NCBI RefSeq assembly: GCF_002291425.1
Contig: NZ_CP014136.1
Coordinates: 4,340,001 to 4,404,000, forward strand
Source: Gibbsiella quercinecans
Lineage (GTDB): Bacteria > Pseudomonadota > Gammaproteobacteria > Enterobacterales > Enterobacteriaceae
Length of the DNA: 64,000 bases
Reading direction: 5' to 3'
Position numbers and translations under genes: made by a program. The notes beneath the pieces were generated by a model. It ran no database searches. It was not told the origin of the DNA and saw only the letters and a program-made list of their open reading frames with translations. Of this stretch, positions 39,833 to 49,549 are shown in pieces (the stretch's first letter is position 1; each line of letters starts with the position of its first letter).

Positions 39833-40741
39833 TCAGTCTTTACAGGTTTTCGCCTGTTCCGCCGGTTTTTTACGGCCGAGCGGGGTACGCAGGCGTTGGG
39901 AAAGTATTACCCCCAGCAGGGTGGCGCCACCGCCGATCAGGTGGTAGCTGTGCAAATGCTCATGCAGGAACGCCACGGCGATCACGGCGGTAAATACCGG
40001 CGCCAGGTTCATAAAGATCGACGCGGTGTTGGCGCCCATGCGCATCACGCCCTGGATCCACAGATAGGGCGCGGCGATTGAAGCCGGGATGCCGGCAAAC
40101 AGCACCAGCGGGATGTTCTCACGGGTGAGCCCGATATCCGGCGCCAGCAGGAAGTTGGGCAGCAACAGCACCACCCCGAACAGGATCTGCACATACAGCG
40201 TTTGCCAGTTCGGCATTGGGATCGCCCAGCGTTTGGTCAGCACCCCGTACAGCGCGTATGATGCGGCGGCGGCGAACATCATCAGTTCGCCCTTGCCGAT
40301 GCCGTGTTCCAGCAGCAATCCCGGCTGGCCGCCGCTCACCAGCCACACCATGCCGCCCAGCGATAGCACGCTGCCAATCATCACGCCAAGGGTGGGCGCC
40401 ACGTTCAGCAACCAGATGCTGATCAGAATGGTCAGCAGTGGGATCAGCGAAACGATAATCCCCATAAACAGCGCGCTGACGCTGTGCGCGGCATAGTAGG
40501 CCAGGCTCTGGTACAGCACCATGCCGAGCAGGCTAAGAATCAACAGTTTCCAGCCGTTGGTGCGTACGGCGCGCAAATTGCGCAGCAGCCCCGGCAGCAC
40601 CATCGGCGTCAGGGCAATCAGCGCCAGCAGCCAGCGGTAGAAAGAGATGGCTGCGGGATCGATCGCGGTCGCGGAAAGCTTACTGACGATGGCGTTGACC
40701 GACCAGATGAATACCGCCAGCAACGGGAAAAGTGCGTTCAT
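39833..40741 (-). CDS. EamA/DMT-superfamily exporter
   Basis: 302 residues with ten predicted membrane helices in two EamA repeats (PLLAVFIWSVNAIVSKLSA; GELMMFAAAASYALYGVLTK). The conserved YxxxW-type segment AISFYRWLLALIAL is present. These proteins export metabolites or drugs; the substrate cannot be deduced. It is divergent from an AraC-type regulator across 121 bases full of dyads, which suggests paired control. Not part of the E. coli order between flk and pdxB. Confidence 0.86.
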   Translation of the reverse strand: MNALFPLLAVFIWSVNAIVSKLSATAIDPAAISFYRWLLALIALTPMVLPGLLRNLRAVRTNGWKLLILSLLGMVLYQSLAYYAAHSVSALFMGIIVSLIPLLTILISIWLLNVAPTLGVMIGSVLSLGGMVWLVSGGQPGLLLEHGIGKGELMMFAAAASYALYGVLTKRWAIPMPNWQTLYVQILFGVVLLLPNFLLAPDIGLTRENIPLVLFAGIPASIAAPYLWIQGVMRMGANTASIFMNLAPVFTAVIAVAFLHEHLHSYHLIGGGATLLGVILSQRLRTPLGRKKPAEQAKTCKD

Positions 40742-40772
40742 AATCTTGTATCTTCGAATTTTACTGCGGATA

Positions 40773-40842
40773 ACGTAGCGGGTAGTTTACGCGTGTCTGG
40801 TTTATTATATATAACGATAATCAGACAAATTGCTACGTAAAC
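40773..40842. promoter_or_regulatory. Divergent promoter region with nested inverted repeats
   Basis: Three pairs of arms surround an A+T core (TATTATATATAA): ACGTAGC (40773-40779) with GCTACGT (40832-40838), GTTTACG (40785-40791) with CGTAAAC (40836-40842), and GTCTG (40795-40799) with CAGAC (40822-40826). This is the likely operator and promoter region for the DMT exporter and the AraC regulator. Confidence 0.5.
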
Positions 40843-40862
40843 AAGACAACCTACGGGCTAAT

Positions 40863-41639
40863 ATGATGGCCGAGATCCGTTACTTTCCCGCCGAGCACAT
40901 TCTTGCTCCGCGCCCGGTGCAGTTTCGCTGCGAAGATTTCAACGCCCACACAGAATTTCAGCCGCACAGACATAGCTGGGGGCAACTGATGTGGGTAAAG
41001 GCCGGGGTGATGGCGCTGAACATCGGCGGCCAGCGCTTTTTAGCGCCGCCAGAGTTTGTGGTGTGGGCGCCGGCGGGGCTGGAGCACTCCTGTTACAACC
41101 GCAGGCAGGCGCAGTGCAGGATGGTGGATATCATGCAGCCGCTGTGCGCCGGGATGCCGGCCGAACCGTGCCTGGTTAACGTGACGCCGATCTTTCGCGC
41201 TATCGCCGAAGATTTTTACGCCCGCCGGCAATATGTGCCGCAGACCCGGGAAGATTTGCGCCTTTGCCGGGTGCTGATCGATCAACTGCACCGTTCGCCG
41301 CAGCAACAGGCCTATCTGCCTGCTTCGCGGGACAAGTTTTTGGCGCCCGTGCTGCAGGCGCTGGAGCGCTGCCCGGCGGACAACACGCCGCTGGCGCAGT
41401 GGGCGGCGCAGGTGTATACCACCGAGCGCACGCTTTCGCGCCGTTGCCAGCAGGAACTGGGCATGTCGTTTAGCGAATGGCGCCAGCGCCTGCGCTTTCT
41501 GTATGCCACTTCATTGCTTGAGCAGGGCAAAACCGTGCAGGAGGTTGCCCTGGAGGTGGGGTACAGCTCGGCGTCGGCGTTTATCGTTATGTTCCAGCAG
41601 ATCGCCGGCACCACGCCGGAGCGCTTCCGCCGGGCATAA
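40863..41639 (+). CDS. AraC-family transcriptional regulator
   Basis: 258 residues. The N-terminal cupin-like domain (EFQPHRHSWGQLMWVKAG; LAPPEFVVWAPAGLEHSCYN) could bind a ligand or metal. The C-terminal double helix-turn-helix has YTTERTLSRRCQQELGMSFS and VQEVALEVGYSSASAFIVMF. The architecture resembles NimR/YeaM-type regulators that control a neighbouring exporter. Start at the first of two ATGs (40863/40866); ribosome site weak. Confidence 0.88.
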   Translation: MMAEIRYFPAEHILAPRPVQFRCEDFNAHTEFQPHRHSWGQLMWVKAGVMALNIGGQRFLAPPEFVVWAPAGLEHSCYNRRQAQCRMVDIMQPLCAGMPAEPCLVNVTPIFRAIAEDFYARRQYVPQTREDLRLCRVLIDQLHRSPQQQAYLPASRDKFLAPVLQALERCPADNTPLAQWAAQVYTTERTLSRRCQQELGMSFSEWRQRLRFLYATSLLEQGKTVQEVALEVGYSSASAFIVMFQQIAGTTPERFRRA

Positions 41640-41714
41640 CAACATTGGGTTTCTGTGCCATTCAGTGGCAAACTATTGCCAGACGAACACTGTTTTAACC
41701 CGCCGGAGAGCGAA

Positions 41715-42836
41715 GTGAAAATCCTGGTTGATGAAAATATGCCGTATGCGGCTGAGCTGTTCAGCCGTTTGGGGGAAGTGCGGGCGGTGCCCGGGCGCCC
41801 GATCCCACGTGATGCGCTGGCTGATGCGGACGCCCTGATGGTGCGTTCGGTGACCAAAGTTAATGAAGAACTGTTGGCCGGCACGCGCATCGGCTTTGTC
41901 GGCAGCGCCACCGCCGGCACCGATCACGTTGACGATGCCTGGTTGAAACAGGCTGGCATCGCCTTTTCCGCCGCGCCGGGCTGCAACGCCATTGCGGTGG
42001 TTGAATATGTATTTTCTGCGCTGATGTTGCTGGCCGAGCGCGACGGCTTTCAACTGCGTGATAAAACGGTCGGCATCATCGGGGTCGGCAACGTGGGTTC
42101 GCGGCTGGATGCGCGCCTGAAGGCGCTGGGCGTGCGCACGCTGCTGTGCGATCCACCGCGTGCCGCGCGTGGCGACGCCGGGGCGTTCTGGCCGCTGGAA
42201 AAACTGGTGGCGGAAGCCGATGTGTTGACCTTCCACACGCCGCTGAATAAATCCGGCCCGTATAACACTCTTCACCTGGCTGATGCCGAGCTGCTGGCGG
42301 CGTTGCCGGATAACCGGATCCTGATCAATGCCTGCCGCGGCCCGGTGGTCGACAACGCGGCGCTGCTGCAGGCGCTGGAGCAGGGCAAGAAATTAAGCAC
42401 GGTGCTGGACGTCTGGGAGCCGGAGCCGGCGCTTTCTCTGCCGCTGCTGGCGCGGGTAGATATCGGTACCGCGCACATCGCCGGCTATTCGTTGGAAGGC
42501 AAAGCGCGCGGCACCACGCAGGTATTTGAAGCCTTTAGCCAGTATCTTGACCGGCCACAGCAGGTTGAGCTGGCGGCGCTGCTGCCGGTGCCGGCGTTCA
42601 GTGAAATCCGCCTGCACGGGCCGCTGGATGACGCGAAGTTAAAACGATTGATGCACTTGGTGTATGATGTGCGCCGCGATGACGCGCCGCTGCGTAAAGT
42701 GGCCGGCCAGCCCGGTGAGTTCGACCGCTTGCGCAAGCAGTATCAGGAGCGCCGTGAGTGGTCATCGCTGCGCGTACGCTGTGATGACAGCGCCAGCGCC
42801 GAACTGTTGCACCAACTGGGCTTCACCGTGCATTAA
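41715..42836 (+). CDS. pdxB: PdxB, erythronate-4-phosphate dehydrogenase
   Basis: 373 residues. The NAD-binding motif is [17 protein letters not shown], and catalytic Arg/Glu/His appear in [18 protein letters not shown] and GTAHIAGYS. It makes 2-oxo-3-hydroxy-4-phosphobutanoate for vitamin B6 synthesis. The start is GTG at 41715: GGAGAG lies upstream, and from it the protein reads (M)[11 protein letters not shown] as in E. coli. An upstream ATG (41655) would add 20 unrelated residues. Confidence 0.95.
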   Translation: MKILVDENMPYAAELFSRLGEVRAVPGRPIPRDALADADALMVRSVTKVNEELLAGTRIGFVGSATAGTDHVDDAWLKQAGIAFSAAPGCNAIAVVEYVFSALMLLAERDGFQLRDKTVGIIGVGNVGSRLDARLKALGVRTLLCDPPRAARGDAGAFWPLEKLVAEADVLTFHTPLNKSGPYNTLHLADAELLAALPDNRILINACRGPVVDNAALLQALEQGKKLSTVLDVWEPEPALSLPLLARVDIGTAHIAGYSLEGKARGTTQVFEAFSQYLDRPQQVELAALLPVPAFSEIRLHGPLDDAKLKRLMHLVYDVRRDDAPLRKVAGQPGEFDRLRKQYQERREWSSLRVRCDDSASAELLHQLGFTVH

Positions 42837-42896
42837 GCTTGCCGTAGCGCGGCATGGGGTGCCATCGGGCAACCCGCGACAACATTTTTTACTCTG

Positions 42897-42958
42897 CGGG
42901 CGTTGTATCGCCAACGCCTTCCACGCGGTGGTGTGGAAGGCCAGGGCGGTAACGCCCG
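42897..42958 (+). ncRNA. Nested hairpin in the pdxB-usg gap (structured leader candidate)
   Basis: An outer pair CGGGCGTT/AACGCCCG (42897-42904 with 42951-42958) encloses an inner pair CCTTCCAC/GTGGAAGG (42917-42924 with 42933-42940). Both are perfect 8-bp stems. The structure ends 36 bases before the usg start. No T run follows, so it is more a leader or processing element than a terminator. No known family is recognised. Confidence 0.45.
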
Positions 42959-42993
42959 TCTGTATTTGAACGACATACTCTGGAGAAAACCCA

Positions 42994-44004
42994 ATGTCTG
43001 ACGGCTGGAATATCGCTCTGCTCGGCGCCACGGGCGCAGTAGGGGAAGCGTTGCTGGAATTGTTGCAGGAACGTCAGTTCCCGGTGGGTGAACTCTATCC
43101 TTTGGCCAGTGAGCGCAGCGCCGGTGAAACGGTGCGCTTTGACGGTAAATCCCTGCGGGTGCAGGATGCGGCGCAGTTTGACTGGTCGCAGGCCCAGTTG
43201 GCGTTTTTCGTTGCCGGTAGCGAAGCTTCGGCTCGCTATGCCGAAGACGCGGGCAACATGGGCTGCCTGGTGATCGATAGCAGCGGCTTGTTTGCGCTGG
43301 AGCCGGACGTGCCGCTGGTGGTGCCGGGGGTTAACCCGCAGGTGCTGGCCGATTACCGCAACCGAAATATCGTGGCGGTGGCCGACGGTATGGTGAGCCA
43401 GTTACTGACCGCCATCAAACCGCTGGTGGAGCAGGCCGGCCTTGCCCGTTTGCATGTCACCACGCTGATGTCTGTGTCTTCACGCGGCAAGGCCGCGGTG
43501 GATGCACTGGCAGGCCAAAGCGCGCGCCTGCTCAACGGTATCCCGGTGGAAGCCAGCATGTTCAATAAACAGTTGGCGTTTAACCTGCTGCCGCTGCTGG
43601 CGGACGAGCAGGGCAGCGTGCGCGAAGAACGGCTGATTGTCGATCAGGTGCGCAAAGTGCTGCAGGACGACGGCCTGCCGATTTCGGTGAGCTGCGTGCA
43701 ATCGCCGGTGTTTTACGGCCATGCGCAGGTGGTGCACCTTGAGGCACTGCGCCCGCTGGTGGCGGAAGAAGCGCGCGCGGAGTATGCACAGGCGGCGGAT
43801 ATCCAACTGAGCGAAGAGGACGATTACCCCACCCAGGTGACGGAAGCCTCCGGCAGCGACGCGTTGAGCATCGGTTGCCTGCGCAATGACTACGGCATCC
43901 CGGAACTGCTGCAGTTTTGGTCCGTGGCCGATAACGTGCGCTTTGGCGGCGCGCTGATGGCGATCGAAACCGCCGAGCGCCTGTTGCAGGAGCAGTTGTA
44001 CTGA
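42994..44004 (+). CDS. usg: Usg, aspartate-semialdehyde dehydrogenase homologue, probably not catalytic
   Basis: 336 residues, with the ASD-type NAD(P) motif [19 protein letters not shown] and the [13 protein letters not shown] and FNLLPL segments. The catalytic Cys of true ASD enzymes (in an NC[ST] context) is replaced: the matching stretch reads [19 protein letters not shown]. coli Usg is described as an ASD-like protein of unknown role between pdxB and truA, as here. GGAGAAAA precedes the ATG. It overlaps truA by one base. Confidence 0.9.
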   Translation: MSDGWNIALLGATGAVGEALLELLQERQFPVGELYPLASERSAGETVRFDGKSLRVQDAAQFDWSQAQLAFFVAGSEASARYAEDAGNMGCLVIDSSGLFALEPDVPLVVPGVNPQVLADYRNRNIVAVADGMVSQLLTAIKPLVEQAGLARLHVTTLMSVSSRGKAAVDALAGQSARLLNGIPVEASMFNKQLAFNLLPLLADEQGSVREERLIVDQVRKVLQDDGLPISVSCVQSPVFYGHAQVVHLEALRPLVAEEARAEYAQAADIQLSEEDDYPTQVTEASGSDALSIGCLRNDYGIPELLQFWSVADNVRFGGALMAIETAERLLQEQLY

Positions 44005-44816
44005 TGTCACAGGTAGCAACCCCACCGTACAAAATTGCGCTGGGTATTGAATATGATGGCAGCCGTTATTACGGCTGGCAGCGCCAACAGGAAGTAGACA
44101 GCATTCAGGGCTGTCTGGAAGCGGCCCTGAGCAAAGTCGCGGATGAGCCGATCGTGGTGTTTTGCGCCGGCCGCACCGATGCCGGGGTGCACGCCACTGG
44201 GCAGGTGGCGCACTTTGAAACCAACGTGCGCCGCAAAGATGCCGCCTGGACCATGGGGGTGAATACCCACCTGCCGCCGGATATCGCCGTGCGTTGGGTG
44301 GCCGATGTGCCGGCGGATTTCCACGCGCGCTTTAGCGCTACGGCGCGGCGTTACCGCTATATCATCTTCAATCACCGCTACCGCCCGGCCGTGCTGCAAC
44401 AGGGCGTCACCCATTTTTACCATCCGCTGGACGCCGAACGTATGCACCGTGCCGCACAGGCACTGCTGGGGGAAAATGACTTCACCTCGTTCCGTGCCGT
44501 GCAATGCCAATCGCGTACCCCCTGGAGAAACGTAAAACACGTTAAAGTTTCGCGTCATGGGCAATATATCGTGGTAGATATCAAGGCGAATGCGTTTGTG
44601 CATCATATGGTTCGTAACATTGTCGGCAGCCTGATGGAAATTGGCTGCGGCAACCAGGATGAAAACTGGATGGCTGAACTGTTGGCATTGAAGGATCGCA
44701 ATCTGGCGGCAGCGACGGCGCGGGCAGGGGGGCTGTATTTGGTTTCCGTGGATTATCCTGCGCATTTTGCATTACCGCGGCCAACTCTGGGGCCGCTGTT
44801 TTTACCTGATGATTAA
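44004..44816 (+). CDS. truA: TruA, tRNA pseudouridine synthase (positions 38-40)
   Basis: 270 residues. The catalytic Asp is in [15 protein letters not shown], with typical [12 protein letters not shown] and [15 protein letters not shown] motifs. It forms pseudouridine in the tRNA anticodon arm. The start overlaps the usg stop (TGATG), so translation is coupled; pdxB-usg-truA form a unit as in E. coli. Confidence 0.97.
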   Translation: MSQVATPPYKIALGIEYDGSRYYGWQRQQEVDSIQGCLEAALSKVADEPIVVFCAGRTDAGVHATGQVAHFETNVRRKDAAWTMGVNTHLPPDIAVRWVADVPADFHARFSATARRYRYIIFNHRYRPAVLQQGVTHFYHPLDAERMHRAAQALLGENDFTSFRAVQCQSRTPWRNVKHVKVSRHGQYIVVDIKANAFVHHMVRNIVGSLMEIGCGNQDENWMAELLALKDRNLAAATARAGGLYLVSVDYPAHFALPRPTLGPLFLPDD

Positions 44817-44838
44817 GCCTTGTTCCCTGATTAATCCG

Positions 44839-44859
44839 CCGGGCGGGTGGCTCGCCCGG
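44839..44859 (+). terminator. Short hairpin between truA and dedA
   Basis: CCGGGCG and CGCCCGG form a 7-bp stem with a seven-base loop. No T run follows, so it may be a weak attenuator rather than a full terminator. Confidence 0.35.
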
Positions 44860-44875
44860 TCATAAGAGAGAATCT

Positions 44876-45535
44876 ATGGAAATTATTAAGTTCCTTGTTG
44901 ATTTTATTTTGCATATTGATGTGCATCTGGCTGAGCTGGTCGCGCAGTACGGCATGTGGGTGTACGCCATCCTGTTCCTGATCCTGTTCTGTGAAACCGG
45001 CCTGGTAGTGACGCCGTTTTTGCCGGGGGACTCTCTGCTGTTCGTCGCCGGCGCGCTGGCGGCACTGCCCAGTAACGATTTGAACGTGCACACCATGGTG
45101 CTGCTGATGGCGATTGCCGCTATCGTCGGCGATGCGGTGAATTACACCATCGGCCGGCTGTTTGGCGAAAAGTTGTTCAGTAACCCGGACTCGAAGATTT
45201 TCCGCCGCAGCTATCTGGAAAAAACGCATCAGTTTTATGAGAAGCACGGTGGGAAGACGATTATCCTGGCGCGTTTTGTGCCGATCGTGCGGACATTTGC
45301 GCCGTTTGTTGCGGGTATGGGGCATATGTCCTATCGCCATTTCGCCGCGTACAACGTGGCGGGGGCATTGCTGTGGGTGCTGTTGTTTACCTACGCCGGC
45401 TACCTGTTTGGCGATTTGCCGGTGGTGCAAGAAAACCTGAAACTCTTGATTGTTGCTATTATCATTGTCTCGATTCTGCCGGGCGTGGTAGAAATTTGGC
45501 GCCATAAACGCGCCGCTGCACGCCAGCAAAAATAA
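44876..45535 (+). CDS. dedA: DedA-family inner-membrane protein
   Basis: 219 residues, several membrane helices, with the family motifs [22 protein letters not shown] and [27 protein letters not shown], the Arg and Glu/Asp residues of which are needed for function. DedA proteins act in membrane lipid turnover (undecaprenyl phosphate and phospholipid flipping). GAGAGAAT lies upstream of the ATG. It is the gene between truA and accD as in E. coli. Confidence 0.95.
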   Translation: MEIIKFLVDFILHIDVHLAELVAQYGMWVYAILFLILFCETGLVVTPFLPGDSLLFVAGALAALPSNDLNVHTMVLLMAIAAIVGDAVNYTIGRLFGEKLFSNPDSKIFRRSYLEKTHQFYEKHGGKTIILARFVPIVRTFAPFVAGMGHMSYRHFAAYNVAGALLWVLLFTYAGYLFGDLPVVQENLKLLIVAIIIVSILPGVVEIWRHKRAAARQQK

Positions 45536-45764
45536 CAAAAACATCGCTTAACCTATCGGTTCGACCAGTTTTTTATCCACAGCGCCGGGCCGATATGGTT
45601 TAATGAGCGACATTCACAGGTCTGTTCCTGTGAACAACCCCGAAGCCTGCGTTGCGCGCTTGCCGCGTTTTGTCAGGCATTTTTCTTTGGGGGCGTTCAC
45701 AAGGGGATTGCTAAAGCATGAACAGCAGATTGGCGTCTGCCAGGTTCAAACAGAAAGGTCATCG

Positions 45765-46673
45765 ATGAGCTGGATTGAACGAATTCTTAACAAAAGCAAT
45801 ATTACACAAACCCGTAAGGCGAGCATTCCCGAGGGGGTTTGGACTAAATGCGATAGCTGCGGCCAGGTACTGTACCGCGCCGAGCTGGAGCGTAATCTGG
45901 AAGTTTGCCCGAAGTGCGATCACCACATGCGTTTGCCAGCGCGCGCACGCCTGCACACGCTGCTGGATGAAGGCTCTGAAGTTGAGTTGGGCAGTGAACT
46001 GGAACCAAAAGACGTTCTGAAGTTCAGGGATTCCAAAAAGTATAAAGACCGCCTGAGCGCGGCCCAGAAAGCGACCGGCGAGAAAGATGCGCTGGTGGTG
46101 ATGAAAGGCACACTCTACGGCATGCCGGTGGTTGCGGCGGCGTTTGAATTCGCCTTTATCGGCGGCTCCATGTCTTCAGTCGTCGGCGCGCGCTTTGTGC
46201 GTGCAGTTGAACAGGCGCTGGAAGACAACTGCCCGCTGGTGTGCTTCTCCGCCAGCGGTGGCGCACGTATGCAGGAAGCGCTGATGTCGCTGATGCAGAT
46301 GGCGAAGACCAGCGCCGCGCTGGCCAAATTGCAGGAGCGCGGTCTGCCGTATATCTCGGTATTGACCGATCCGACCATGGGCGGCGTTTCCGCCAGCCTG
46401 GCCATGCTTGGCGATATCAACATCGCTGAGCCGAAGGCGCTGATTGGCTTTGCCGGCCCGCGCGTGATCGAACAAACCGTGCGTGAAAAACTGCCGCCTG
46501 GCTTCCAGCGCAGTGAGTTCCTGATCGAAAAAGGGGCCATCGACATGATCGTGCGCCGCCCCGAGCTGCGCCAGACGCTGGCCAGCATTCTTTCCAAGCT
46601 GACCAACCAGCCGCAGCCGAACTTTGGCGAAACGGCGCCGGTGGTTGCGCCGGACAGCCAGGCGGATGCCTAA
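45765..46673 (+). CDS. accD: AccD, acetyl-CoA carboxylase carboxyltransferase beta subunit
   Basis: 302 residues. The N-terminal zinc finger is [20 protein letters not shown] followed by PKC; the crotonase-type core holds [18 protein letters not shown] and [16 protein letters not shown]. With AccA it moves the carboxyl group from biotin to acetyl-CoA. The start at 45765 ([10 protein letters not shown]) aligns with E. coli AccD and has AGAAAGG upstream; the frame is open further upstream but with no homology. Confidence 0.97.
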   Translation: MSWIERILNKSNITQTRKASIPEGVWTKCDSCGQVLYRAELERNLEVCPKCDHHMRLPARARLHTLLDEGSEVELGSELEPKDVLKFRDSKKYKDRLSAAQKATGEKDALVVMKGTLYGMPVVAAAFEFAFIGGSMSSVVGARFVRAVEQALEDNCPLVCFSASGGARMQEALMSLMQMAKTSAALAKLQERGLPYISVLTDPTMGGVSASLAMLGDINIAEPKALIGFAGPRVIEQTVREKLPPGFQRSEFLIEKGAIDMIVRRPELRQTLASILSKLTNQPQPNFGETAPVVAPDSQADA

Positions 46674-46758
46674 ATTCAGGCGGTAACACCGCGCCGGCCC
46701 AGGCCGCGCGGTGTGCAATTTGCCAGTGTTATGGTTTAGCGTTGGCTGGCAACGGAGA

Positions 46759-46790
46759 GCACCACCCTTAGCCGCTGTTGACGGTGGTGC
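46759..46790 (+). other. Inverted repeat in the accD-folC gap
   Basis: GCACCACC (46759-46766) and GGTGGTGC (46783-46790) pair perfectly over a 16-base loop, 13 to 37 bases before the candidate folC starts. It could affect folC translation or mark an operator; no known element is recognised. Confidence 0.35.
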
Positions 46791-46826
46791 GCTGATGAAC
46801 TAATGACCCAATCAGTGATGGGACGC

Positions 46827-48092
46827 ATGCAAAACCACCAAATCCCCCAGGCCACGTCGTCACTTAGCGCGTGGCTTTACTATCTGGAGCGTCTGCACAG
46901 CCAGGCCATCGAACTTGGGCTGGCACGCGTTCAGCGTGTTGCAACGCAGCTTGATCTTCTTTCTCCCGCCCCGACCGTATTCACCGTTGCCGGCACCAAT
47001 GGCAAGGGCACTACCTGCCGTACGCTGGAGGCCATTTTGCTGGCCGCCGGGTTGAAGGTGGGGGTGTACAGCTCGCCTCACCTGATCCGCTACACCGAGC
47101 GGGTGCGGATCCAGGGCCAGGAACTGAGCGAAGCCGAACACTGCCGCGCGTTCGCTGCGGTTGAAGCCGGGCGCGGCGAGACGTCGCTGACCTATTTCGA
47201 GTTTGGTACGCTGGCGGCGCTGCAGTTGTTCAAACAGGCGCGGCTCGACGTCGTGATCATGGAAGTGGGTCTGGGCGGGCGTCTGGATGCGACCAATATC
47301 GTCGATCCCGATGTGGCGGTGATCACCAGCATTGCGCTGGATCACACCGATTGGCTGGGCGATAACCGCGAGAGCATTGGCCGTGAGAAAGCCGGGATTT
47401 TCCGCGCTGGCAAACCGGCGGTGGTCGGCGAGCCGGATATGCCGGCCAGCATTGCCCAGGTGGCGCAATCTCTGGGGGCGAAGCTATACCGCCGCGGCGA
47501 AGCCTGGTCGTTCAGCAAGCAGGGCGAACGCTGGCAGTGGCAAGGCGACGGCACGCTGTTGACCGATTTGCCGATGCCGAACGTGCCGCTGGCCAATGCG
47601 GCGACGGCGCTGGCCGCGTTGCACTATGCGGCGCTGGAAGTGGACGAGCGCGCGATTTTTACCGGGCTGCAGCAGGCGCTGTTGCCAGGGCGTTTCCAGA
47701 TTGTGCAGCAGGAACCCATGTTGATCCTCGACGTGGCGCATAATCCGCATGCGGCAGGCTACCTCGCCAGCCGCCTGGCTCAGCTGCCGCGTAATGGCGG
47801 CAAGGTGCGCGCCGTTGTGGGGATGTTGGCGGATAAAGACATCGCCGGCACTTTGGCCTGCCTGGCGCCTGAAGTGGATGAGTGGTACTGTGCGCCGTTG
47901 GAAGGCCCACGTGGCGCAAGCGTTGATCTGCTGGCCCAGCATTTATCGCAGCCGCGGCAATTCGCCGATGTTGCAACCGCCTGGCGCCAGGCGATGCAGG
48001 ACGCAGAAAAACAGGATATTGTGATCGTCTGTGGATCGTTCCACACCGTTGCGCACGTGATGGCGGCGTTAGACGAGATACGGGGAGAGTGA
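46827..48092 (+). CDS. folC: FolC, bifunctional folylpolyglutamate/dihydrofolate synthase
   Basis: 421 residues. The P-loop is VAGTNGKGTTCRTLE, followed by KVGVYSSPHLIRYTERVRI and the Mur-ligase type VIMEVGLGGRLDATNIVD. It joins Glu to dihydropteroate and adds further Glu to folates. ATG at 46803, 46818 and 46827 are in frame; 46827 gives a length nearest to E. coli FolC and has GATGGGA upstream, but is not certain. It is followed immediately by dedD. Confidence 0.95.
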   Translation: MQNHQIPQATSSLSAWLYYLERLHSQAIELGLARVQRVATQLDLLSPAPTVFTVAGTNGKGTTCRTLEAILLAAGLKVGVYSSPHLIRYTERVRIQGQELSEAEHCRAFAAVEAGRGETSLTYFEFGTLAALQLFKQARLDVVIMEVGLGGRLDATNIVDPDVAVITSIALDHTDWLGDNRESIGREKAGIFRAGKPAVVGEPDMPASIAQVAQSLGAKLYRRGEAWSFSKQGERWQWQGDGTLLTDLPMPNVPLANAATALAALHYAALEVDERAIFTGLQQALLPGRFQIVQQEPMLILDVAHNPHAAGYLASRLAQLPRNGGKVRAVVGMLADKDIAGTLACLAPEVDEWYCAPLEGPRGASVDLLAQHLSQPRQFADVATAWRQAMQDAEKQDIVIVCGSFHTVAHVMAALDEIRGE

Positions 48093-48827
48093 GTGGCAAG
48101 CAAATTTCAGAACCGTCTGGTCGGGACCGTGATACTGGTGGCGCTGGGGGTGATTATCCTGCCTGGGCTGCTGGACGGTAAAAAGAAACACTATCAGGAT
48201 GAGTTTGCGGCAATCCCATTAGTGCCGAAACCCGGCGACGTAGAAGAATCCGACGTGGTGCCGCCGGTTAGCCAGCCATTGCCGGCGCAGCCGCCGGAAG
48301 GCGCCGCTTCGCTGGTGGAGCAGCAGGCGGCGAATGAAGCGGCCATGCAGCAGGCAGCTAACCATGCGGCGGCGCAGCAGCCCGCCGTTGCGCCGCCGGC
48401 GGTGGCCGAAAGCAAACCGGCGCCGCAGCCGAAACCGAAGCCGGCTGAAGTGAAGCCGGTGGAACCCAAGCCTGTTGAACCGAAGCCCAAACCGGCGCCG
48501 AAGCCGGAAGTGAAGCCAGCGCCAAAACCGGTGGAACAGCCTAAACCGGCAGAAACCAAACCGGCCGAAGAAAAAGCGCCGGCGGGGCAGGCTTACGTGG
48601 TGCAACTGGGGGCGCTGAAAAACGCGGCCAAAGTGAATGAGATCGTCGCTTCGCTGCGGTTATCCGGCCACCGCGCCTTTACCGTGCCGGCAACGCCGGT
48701 GCAGGGGCAGATCACCCGCATTTACGTTGGCCCGGATGCATCGCGGCAAAAACTGCAGGCGGCACTGCCGGAGTTGAACTCACTTAGCGGATTGAGTGGG
48801 CAGATCAAACCGTACGGCGTGCGCTAA
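48093..48827 (+). CDS. dedD: DedD, SPOR-domain cell-division protein
   Basis: 244 residues. An N-terminal membrane helix (about 9-26) is followed by a long periplasmic linker of Pro, Lys, Glu and Ala repeats (KPVEPKPVEPKPKPAPKP, residues about 105-165). The C-terminal SPOR domain (YVVQLGALKNAAKVNEIVAS) binds septal peptidoglycan lacking stem peptides. The start is GTG at 48093, directly after the folC TGA, with GGGGAGAG upstream. The linker is longer and more repetitive than I expect for E. coli DedD. Confidence 0.92.
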   Translation: MASKFQNRLVGTVILVALGVIILPGLLDGKKKHYQDEFAAIPLVPKPGDVEESDVVPPVSQPLPAQPPEGAASLVEQQAANEAAMQQAANHAAAQQPAVAPPAVAESKPAPQPKPKPAEVKPVEPKPVEPKPKPAPKPEVKPAPKPVEQPKPAETKPAEEKAPAGQAYVVQLGALKNAAKVNEIVASLRLSGHRAFTVPATPVQGQITRIYVGPDASRQKLQAALPELNSLSGLSGQIKPYGVR

Positions 48828-48833
48828 TGGCCA

Positions 48834-48856
48834 AGGGGCGGCCTTGTGCCGCCCCT
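48834..48856 (+). terminator. GC-rich hairpin after dedD
   Basis: AGGGGCGGC and GCCGCCCCT form a perfect 9-bp stem with a five-base loop, seven bases after the dedD stop. No T run follows, so full termination is unsure. Confidence 0.5.
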
Positions 48857-48954
48857 GCGGCAAGCTCCGTACGGGGGCGAACGCCTATCCCTGTGAGGCG
48901 GCTGGGAATTATTTCTTCGCCGATTTTTATTTGCGGCGCTAGGGAAAATCCCCT

Positions 48955-48983
48955 ACGCAAACGTTTTCTTTTTCTGTTAGAAT
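48955..48983 (+). promoter_or_regulatory. cvpA-purF promoter with PurR box
   Basis: ACGCAAACGTTTTCTT (48955-48970) matches the PurR operator consensus ACGCAAACGTTTTCnT. A TAGAAT -10 follows at 48978-48983, so PurR would cover the -35. PurR with hypoxanthine or guanine represses cvpA-purF in E. coli through the same arrangement. Confidence 0.88.
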
Positions 48984-49027
48984 TCGCCGCGATTGGACGC
49001 AGGGGCGATTCACTATTGGAATAGTTC

Positions 49028-49528
49028 ATGGTCTGGATTGATTACGTCATTATTGCGCTGATTGGCTTTTCTGCTCTGGTCAGCCTGATCCGCGGTTTTG
49101 TCCGCGAGGCTTTGTCACTTGTGACTTGGGGATGTGCGTTTTTTGTTGCCAGCCATTTCTACCCATCTCTTGCCGTCTATTTCACGCGTTTTCAAGACGA
49201 ACTGGTGCGAAATGGTATCGCGATTACTATCCTGTTTATCGCGACCCTGATCGTCGGGGCAATTGTTAACTATGTGATTAGCTCGTTGGTCGAAAAAACC
49301 GGGCTGTCAGGAACCGATCGGGTGCTGGGCATCTGTTTCGGGGCGCTGCGTGGGGTGCTTATCGTCGCGGCCATCCTGTTCTTTCTGGATACCTTTACCG
49401 ACTTTTCACACAGTGAAGACTGGAAACAGTCGCAGTTAATCCCGCAGTTCAGTTATATCATCAGGTGGTTTTTTGACTATCTGCAGAGCACGTCGAGTTT
49501 CTTACCGGCCCACTTACCGGGGCGGTAG
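49028..49528 (+). CDS. cvpA: CvpA, inner-membrane protein (colicin V production family)
   Basis: 166 residues with four predicted membrane helices, starting [20 protein letters not shown] and including [16 protein letters not shown] and [18 protein letters not shown]. The biochemical role is not settled; it is needed for colicin V secretion in E. coli and shares the PurR-controlled operon with purF. Purf starts 21 bases after its stop. Confidence 0.95.
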   Translation: MVWIDYVIIALIGFSALVSLIRGFVREALSLVTWGCAFFVASHFYPSLAVYFTRFQDELVRNGIAITILFIATLIVGAIVNYVISSLVEKTGLSGTDRVLGICFGALRGVLIVAAILFFLDTFTDFSHSEDWKQSQLIPQFSYIIRWFFDYLQSTSSFLPAHLPGR

Positions 49529-49549
49529 CGGCTTAGAGGAAAAGACAAC

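Noticed and set aside
45603-45764. N-terminal extension of accD by 54 codons
   Set aside because: No homology to AccD; the zinc-finger protein begins at 45765 with a ribosome site, so the open frame upstream is leader.
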